A stretch of 12,028 nt of DNA from an uncultured Odoribacter sp. (lineage in GTDB: Bacteria; Bacteroidota; Bacteroidia; Bacteroidales; Marinifilaceae). The translations under genes were made by a program, and so were the position numbers. The notes under the pieces were generated by a model. It saw only the letters and a program-made list of their open reading frames with translations. It was not told the origin of the DNA and did not search any database. Below are positions 10,093 through 12,028 of this stretch, piece by piece. Location: NCBI GenBank assembly GCA_947176455.1, contig CAMWQQ010000029.1, positions 1 to 12,028 of the forward strand, written 5' to 3'. Every line of letters begins with the position of its first letter. Positions within the stretch are counted from its first letter, which is position 1.

Positions 10093-11022
10093 TTAAGCTC
10101 TGGGATGAGCCTCGTTATAAACCCGTTTCAAACTTTCAAAAGAATTGTGAGTATAGACCTGCGTGGCCGCCAGACTGGAATGCCCCAGCAATTCGCGAAT
10201 GGCCTCGATGCAAGCGCCGTTGTTCAGCAACGCCGTGGCAAACGAGTGGCGCAAGATATGCGGACTGCGTTTCGCCAGCGAGGTCACCTCCCCCAGGCAC
10301 TTTTTGACGTGCCGGTAGACGTACTTCTCGTTGGCAGGCGCACCGTCGTCCGTGATGAAAAAGAAATCGTGCCCCTTTCCGGACAACCTCTTCTCCCTTT
10401 CCGCCAGATACGCCCGAATTTCCTCCATCAAATCCTCCAGCAACGGAACAATCCGCTGTTTGTCTCCCTTTCCAGTGACCCTGACCATCCCGGCACTCAT
10501 GTCCAGGTCGTCCAACTTCAGGGCGACAAGCTCCGAACGCCGCATGCCCGTGTAGTAAGCCACCATCAGGAACATCAAATCCCGGAAAGTGGAAAAATCC
10601 TCTTTCCCGGATTCTTTCCCATCCAGCAAATCATCCATCTTATAGTCCGGCACGAACACCGGCAGACGCTTTCCGATTTTGGGAGCGACCACCGTTTCCG
10701 TAGGATCTTCCTGAAGCACCCCCTCCCGCATCTGGTAACGGAAAAAAGTCCGCAACGAACTCAATTTCCGCCGCACGGATTTGGGCGTCATCGCCTTGGG
10801 CCTGTAAACGGCATCCCCCTTGGAAAATTCCAGCTTACCGGACATCAGCCCGACTTCAAATCGCCTGACCATGCCCGATGTCACCTCCGTCCATTCGTGA
10901 ATGAACTCCACTTTTTCACAGAACTCCGAAAATTGATTCAAATCCTCCTCATAAGCCTTCAATGTCAACGGCGAATACCGCTTCACATTTTTCAGATATA
11001 TCAGGAACGACTCAATTTCCAT
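10093..11022 (-). CDS. xerC: Tyrosine recombinase, XerC/XerD type
   Basis: A 309-residue tyrosine site-specific recombinase. The N-terminal SAM-like core-binding domain (about 1-100) starts MEIESFLIYLKNVKRYSPLT. The catalytic domain has all active residues: Arg161 in TGMRRSEL, Lys185 in TGKGDKQR, His255 and Arg258 in HILRHSFA, His281 in LLGHSS, and nucleophile Tyr290 in VYTH. Xer recombinases resolve chromosome dimers at dif, and the length and intact catalytic set fit that role. Its stable setting among ribosomal genes also argues for a chromosomal Xer rather than a phage or transposon integrase. The symbol is by family resemblance; XerC and XerD cannot be told apart with certainty here. ATG at 11022 is chosen because AAAGGAG (11036-11030) is 7 nt upstream; an in-frame TTG at 11028 would be too close. 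Confidence 0.93.
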   Translation of the reverse strand: MEIESFLIYLKNVKRYSPLTLKAYEEDLNQFSEFCEKVEFIHEWTEVTSGMVRRFEVGLMSGKLEFSKGDAVYRPKAMTPKSVRRKLSSLRTFFRYQMREGVLQEDPTETVVAPKIGKRLPVFVPDYKMDDLLDGKESGKEDFSTFRDLMFLMVAYYTGMRRSELVALKLDDLDMSAGMVRVTGKGDKQRIVPLLEDLMEEIRAYLAEREKRLSGKGHDFFFITDDGAPANEKYVYRHVKKCLGEVTSLAKRSPHILRHSFATALLNNGACIEAIRELLGHSSLAATQVYTHNSFESLKRVYNEAHPRA

Positions 11023-11029
11023 ACTCAAT

Positions 11030-11036
11030 CTCCTTT
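11030..11036 (-). promoter_or_regulatory. Shine-Dalgarno of xerC
   Basis: AAAGGAG with a 7-nt spacer to ATG 11022. It settles the start against the TTG at 11028, which would leave only one base between ribosome binding site and start codon. Confidence 0.75.
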
Positions 11037-11044
11037 AAACGCAC

Positions 11045-11075
11045 CTAATTTAACCTATTTCCCCGGAAAAACAAA
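11045..11075 (-). promoter_or_regulatory. Candidate promoter of xerC-hpf
   Basis: TTTG (11075-11072), 19 nt, then TAAATTAG (11052-11045), which matches TAnnTTTG at all but one of its fixed positions. Transcription would start near 11038, leaving a short leader that contains little more than the ribosome binding site. The spacing equals that of the tuf promoter. It overlaps the T-rich end of the possible rpsU terminator. Confidence 0.5.
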
Positions 11076-11119
11076 ATCCGGACGGAAATATGATTCGCAA
11101 CCTGCGATTTTTCCGCTCC
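11067..11119 (-). terminator. Possible rpsU terminator
   Basis: On the transcribed strand an imperfect hairpin (11119-11080) pairs GGAGCGGAAA with TTTCCGTCC (one bulge) and TCGCA with TGCGA, and is followed by GGATTTTGTTTTT. An internal loop weakens the stem, and the T-run starts two bases after it. It sits between the rpsU stop and the candidate xerC promoter, where a boundary would make sense. Confidence 0.4.
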
Positions 11120-11156
11120 TTTCTACGAAACGGCAAAGGCAGGAAACGCCGGACAA

Positions 11157-11348
11157 TCAATCCTCAGCCATCTGCAAGCTCTGCTTGTAGATGGCCTTGA
11201 TGCGCTGTGCACGGTTGCGCACGGAAGGTTTCGTAAACGCCTGACGGTCTCTCAGCTCTTTTACGACACCGGTTTTTTCAAATTTTCTTTTGAATTTCTT
11301 CAAGGCTCTTTCAATATTCTCGCCTTCTTTTAAAGGAACAATAATCAT
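11157..11348 (-). CDS. rpsU: 30S ribosomal protein bS21
   Basis: A 63-residue bS21, a small basic protein of the 30S platform close to the 3' end of 16S rRNA. The conserved start MIIVPLKEGENIERALKKFK is followed by RKFEKTGVVKELRDRQAFTK and an Arg/Lys-rich tail. In Flavobacterium johnsoniae, bS21 with bS18 and bS6 holds the anti-Shine-Dalgarno in a pocket. From memory a conserved Tyr54 of bS21 takes part, and residue 54 here is Tyr (KAIYKQ). ATG at 11348 has no Shine-Dalgarno directly in front and an in-frame TAA lies shortly upstream, so the start cannot be extended. The gene has its own promoter and a structured leader, which points to independent control. Confidence 0.97.
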   Translation of the reverse strand: MIIVPLKEGENIERALKKFKRKFEKTGVVKELRDRQAFTKPSVRNRAQRIKAIYKQSLQMAED

Positions 11349-11530
11349 GATGTTTAAATTTTAGGTTGATTGATTCGCATATTTTATCCACTCTGAATCC
11401 TGTTCAAAGCCACGAAAAACCGCGTCGTTCTTCGTGTTCCTGTCAAATTTTACTCCTATACTCTCTCCGGAATAAAAGCACCTCCTTTCAAAGTGGATTG
11501 ATATTAATGCGTTAAACAATACAAAATTGG
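11349..11530 (-). promoter_or_regulatory. Structured rpsU leader with extended Shine-Dalgarno
   Basis: The stretch between promoter and rpsU holds no convincing gene but clear structure. GAAAGGAGGTG (11489-11479) matches the expected 3' end of Bacteroidota 16S rRNA (CACCUCCUUUC) over 11 bases, yet lies about 130 nt before the rpsU start. A 12-bp long-range stem pairs ATCCACTTTGAA (11498-11487) with TTCAGAGTGGAT (11397-11386), with one U-G wobble, so the GGAGG sits just inside the base. Inside that domain a 10-bp hairpin (11436-11411, CACGAAGAAC / GTTTTTCGTG, loop GACGCG, one G-U pair) is well formed. CCCTCC near the predicted transcript start (11534-11529) could alternatively pair with the GGAGG. 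An eight-codon frame ATG...TAA (11380-11354, MRINQPKI) ends 5 nt before rpsU. The layout suggests control of rpsU translation; the mechanism is inferred. Confidence 0.7.
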
Positions 11531-11534
11531 AGGG

Positions 11535-11570
11535 CAAAGATAAAGCAAAAAAAGAAGAAAAAGCAGCAAA
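11535..11570 (-). promoter_or_regulatory. Candidate rpsU promoter
   Basis: TATCTTTG (11542-11535) is an exact match to the Bacteroidota -7 element TAnnTTTG. The best TTTG upstream (11570-11567) is 24 nt away, slightly longer than usual, so the -33 part is weak. Transcription from here would start near 11528 and give a leader of about 180 nt for rpsU. Confidence 0.6.
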
Positions 11571-11577
11571 TCACCGG

Positions 11578-11717
11578 AAAAAATTCAGTTTATAAAGTTT
11601 GAAAGTTTATAAGGTTCATAAAGTACAAAGGCATTCTCCGGACAATCATTTGCCAAACGCCTCGCAAAAGCCCAAAACTTTATAAACTTTATGAACTTTA
11701 TGAACTTTATGAACTTT
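11578..11717 (-). repeat. Inverted arrays of a 9-bp repeat, terminator-like
   Basis: Four tandem copies of TTTATRAAC fill 11679-11714 on the plus strand. Facing them at 11588-11624 are degenerate copies of the reverse complement (GTTYATAAA): GTTTATAAA, GTTTGAAA, GTTTATAAG, GTTCATAAA. The two arrays can pair into a stem of about 35 bp with one bulge and several wobbles or mismatches, around a non-repeated loop of about 54 nt. On the minus strand the second arm is soon followed by TTTTTT (11583-11578), so the structure could end transcripts from the upstream small gene before the rpsU promoter. It is not a CRISPR: the units are tandem without spacers. Confidence 0.75.
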
Positions 11718-11724
11718 CTACTAA

Positions 11725-12006
11725 TCAAGGATTCAACAAGTCTTTGCAGTAATAGCCCAGAATCCCGTTAATCATCGTTACATAATTCCGGGCTTTCTGG
11801 TTGCCGGGATTCAAACGAAGCAACGCGTTGAATTGGTTCAACGCCCCCGCAAAATCGGCTTCCGCATAAATCAACTCGCCCAGCCGCATCAAAAGCTCCT
11901 CTTCCGCCCCCTGCTCCGCCAATTGCCGCTCAAGCAAGGCAATCGCCTCTCTCCTCCGTCCCTCCTCCACCATTTTCCGTATCTCTTGTTCCGTCATCAT
12001 AATCAT
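11725..12006 (-). CDS. Small TPR-like protein of unknown function
   Basis: A 93-residue, mostly helical protein with no signal peptide or membrane segment. Residues about 18-50 (EAIALLERQLAEQGAEEELL) and 51-85 (FAGALNQFNALLRLNPGNQK, then ARNYVTMINGIL) look like two helix pairs of the tetratricopeptide type; the NPGNQKA turn is typical. It ends GYYCKDLLNP. I recall similar short TPR proteins in Bacteroidales but know no function. Three in-frame ATGs (12006, 12000, 11997) compete; 12006 is used because GGAAGAGA lies a few bases upstream, but this is weak. The bases before it would allow an upstream frame ending in TAA at 12011-12009, too short to judge. It is followed by the inverted repeat array. 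Confidence 0.75.
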   Translation of the reverse strand: MIMMTEQEIRKMVEEGRRREAIALLERQLAEQGAEEELLMRLGELIYAEADFAGALNQFNALLRLNPGNQKARNYVTMINGILGYYCKDLLNP

Positions 12007-12028
12007 CGTTATCTCTTCCCGTTGACTG

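Noticed and set aside
11063..11081. Small palindrome CCGGA...TCCGG between rpsU and xerC
   Set aside because: The 5-bp stem with a T-rich loop competes with the larger hairpin beside it and has no T-run after it; not listed as a separate site.
10015..11190. Plus-strand open frame of 391 codons opposite xerC
   Set aside because: It is antisense to a recombinase with a complete catalytic set and spans three gene boundaries; it shows no domain and is a shadow frame.
11384..11446. Twenty-codon TTG-initiated frame in the rpsU leader, preceded by AGGAG with a 6-nt spacer
   Set aside because: The frame runs through both RNA stems, begins with a rare start codon and has no recognisable peptide; kept only as a remote leader-peptide possibility.
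11459..11476. Five-codon frame with an ATT start placed 7 nt after the extended SD in the rpsU leader
   Set aside because: AUU starts are very rare (known mainly from infC) and the frame is too short to judge; structure explains the region better.
11588..11717. Possible CRISPR array
   Set aside because: Units are 9 bp, tandem without spacers, and occur in two opposite orientations.

Overview
This window is a core information-processing locus of a Bacteroidota bacterium, most likely order Bacteroidales. The evidence is RpoB and EF-Tu of the Bacteroidales type, promoters of the TTTG / TAnnTTTG form, mostly absent Shine-Dalgarno (SD) sequences, and a 63-residue bS21 with Tyr54. EF-Tu differs at many positions from what I remember of Bacteroides, so a neighbouring family such as Odoribacteraceae is possible; that is a guess. 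All recognised genes are on the minus strand, so transcription runs from high to low coordinates.

Layout in transcription order. A small TPR-like protein gene (12006-11725) is followed by a large inverted array of 9-bp repeats ending in a T-run (11717-11578). Next comes the rpsU promoter and a structured leader of about 180 nt (11542-11349), then rpsU for bS21 (11348-11157) and a possible terminator. A second promoter precedes xerC, a tyrosine recombinase (11022-10093), which is closely followed by hpf, a ribosome hibernation factor (10073-9771). A near-consensus promoter at 9761-9731 then starts the main operon: tuf, tRNA-Trp, secE, nusG, rplK, rplA, rplJ, rplL, rpoB and rpoC. rpoC is cut off by the window start after 464 codons, before its catalytic NADFDGD motif. 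Intergenic gaps inside the operon are mostly 18-57 bp (92 bp before rpoB), and I found no internal promoter, so one long transcript is likely.

The main operon makes the delivery factor for aminoacyl-tRNA (EF-Tu), a tRNA, a translocon subunit (SecE), a transcription factor that couples polymerase to ribosomes (NusG), the L11/L1 and L10/L12 stalks of the 50S subunit, and the two large RNA polymerase subunits. Two hairpins stand at its functional joints: one between tuf and tRNA-Trp, one between rplL and rpoB.

No new gene system is visible; gene content is conserved and housekeeping. The most interesting signal is regulatory. The operon genes have no convincing SD, whereas the three upstream units (rpsU leader, xerC, hpf) carry strong AAAGGAG-type sequences. 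The one in the rpsU leader is an extended match to the 16S rRNA 3' end, lies about 130 nt upstream of the rpsU start codon, and sits at the base of a long-range stem. In this phylum the 16S anti-SD is held by bS21 itself, so this arrangement suggests a circuit in which bS21 supply controls its own synthesis and possibly that of xerC and hpf.
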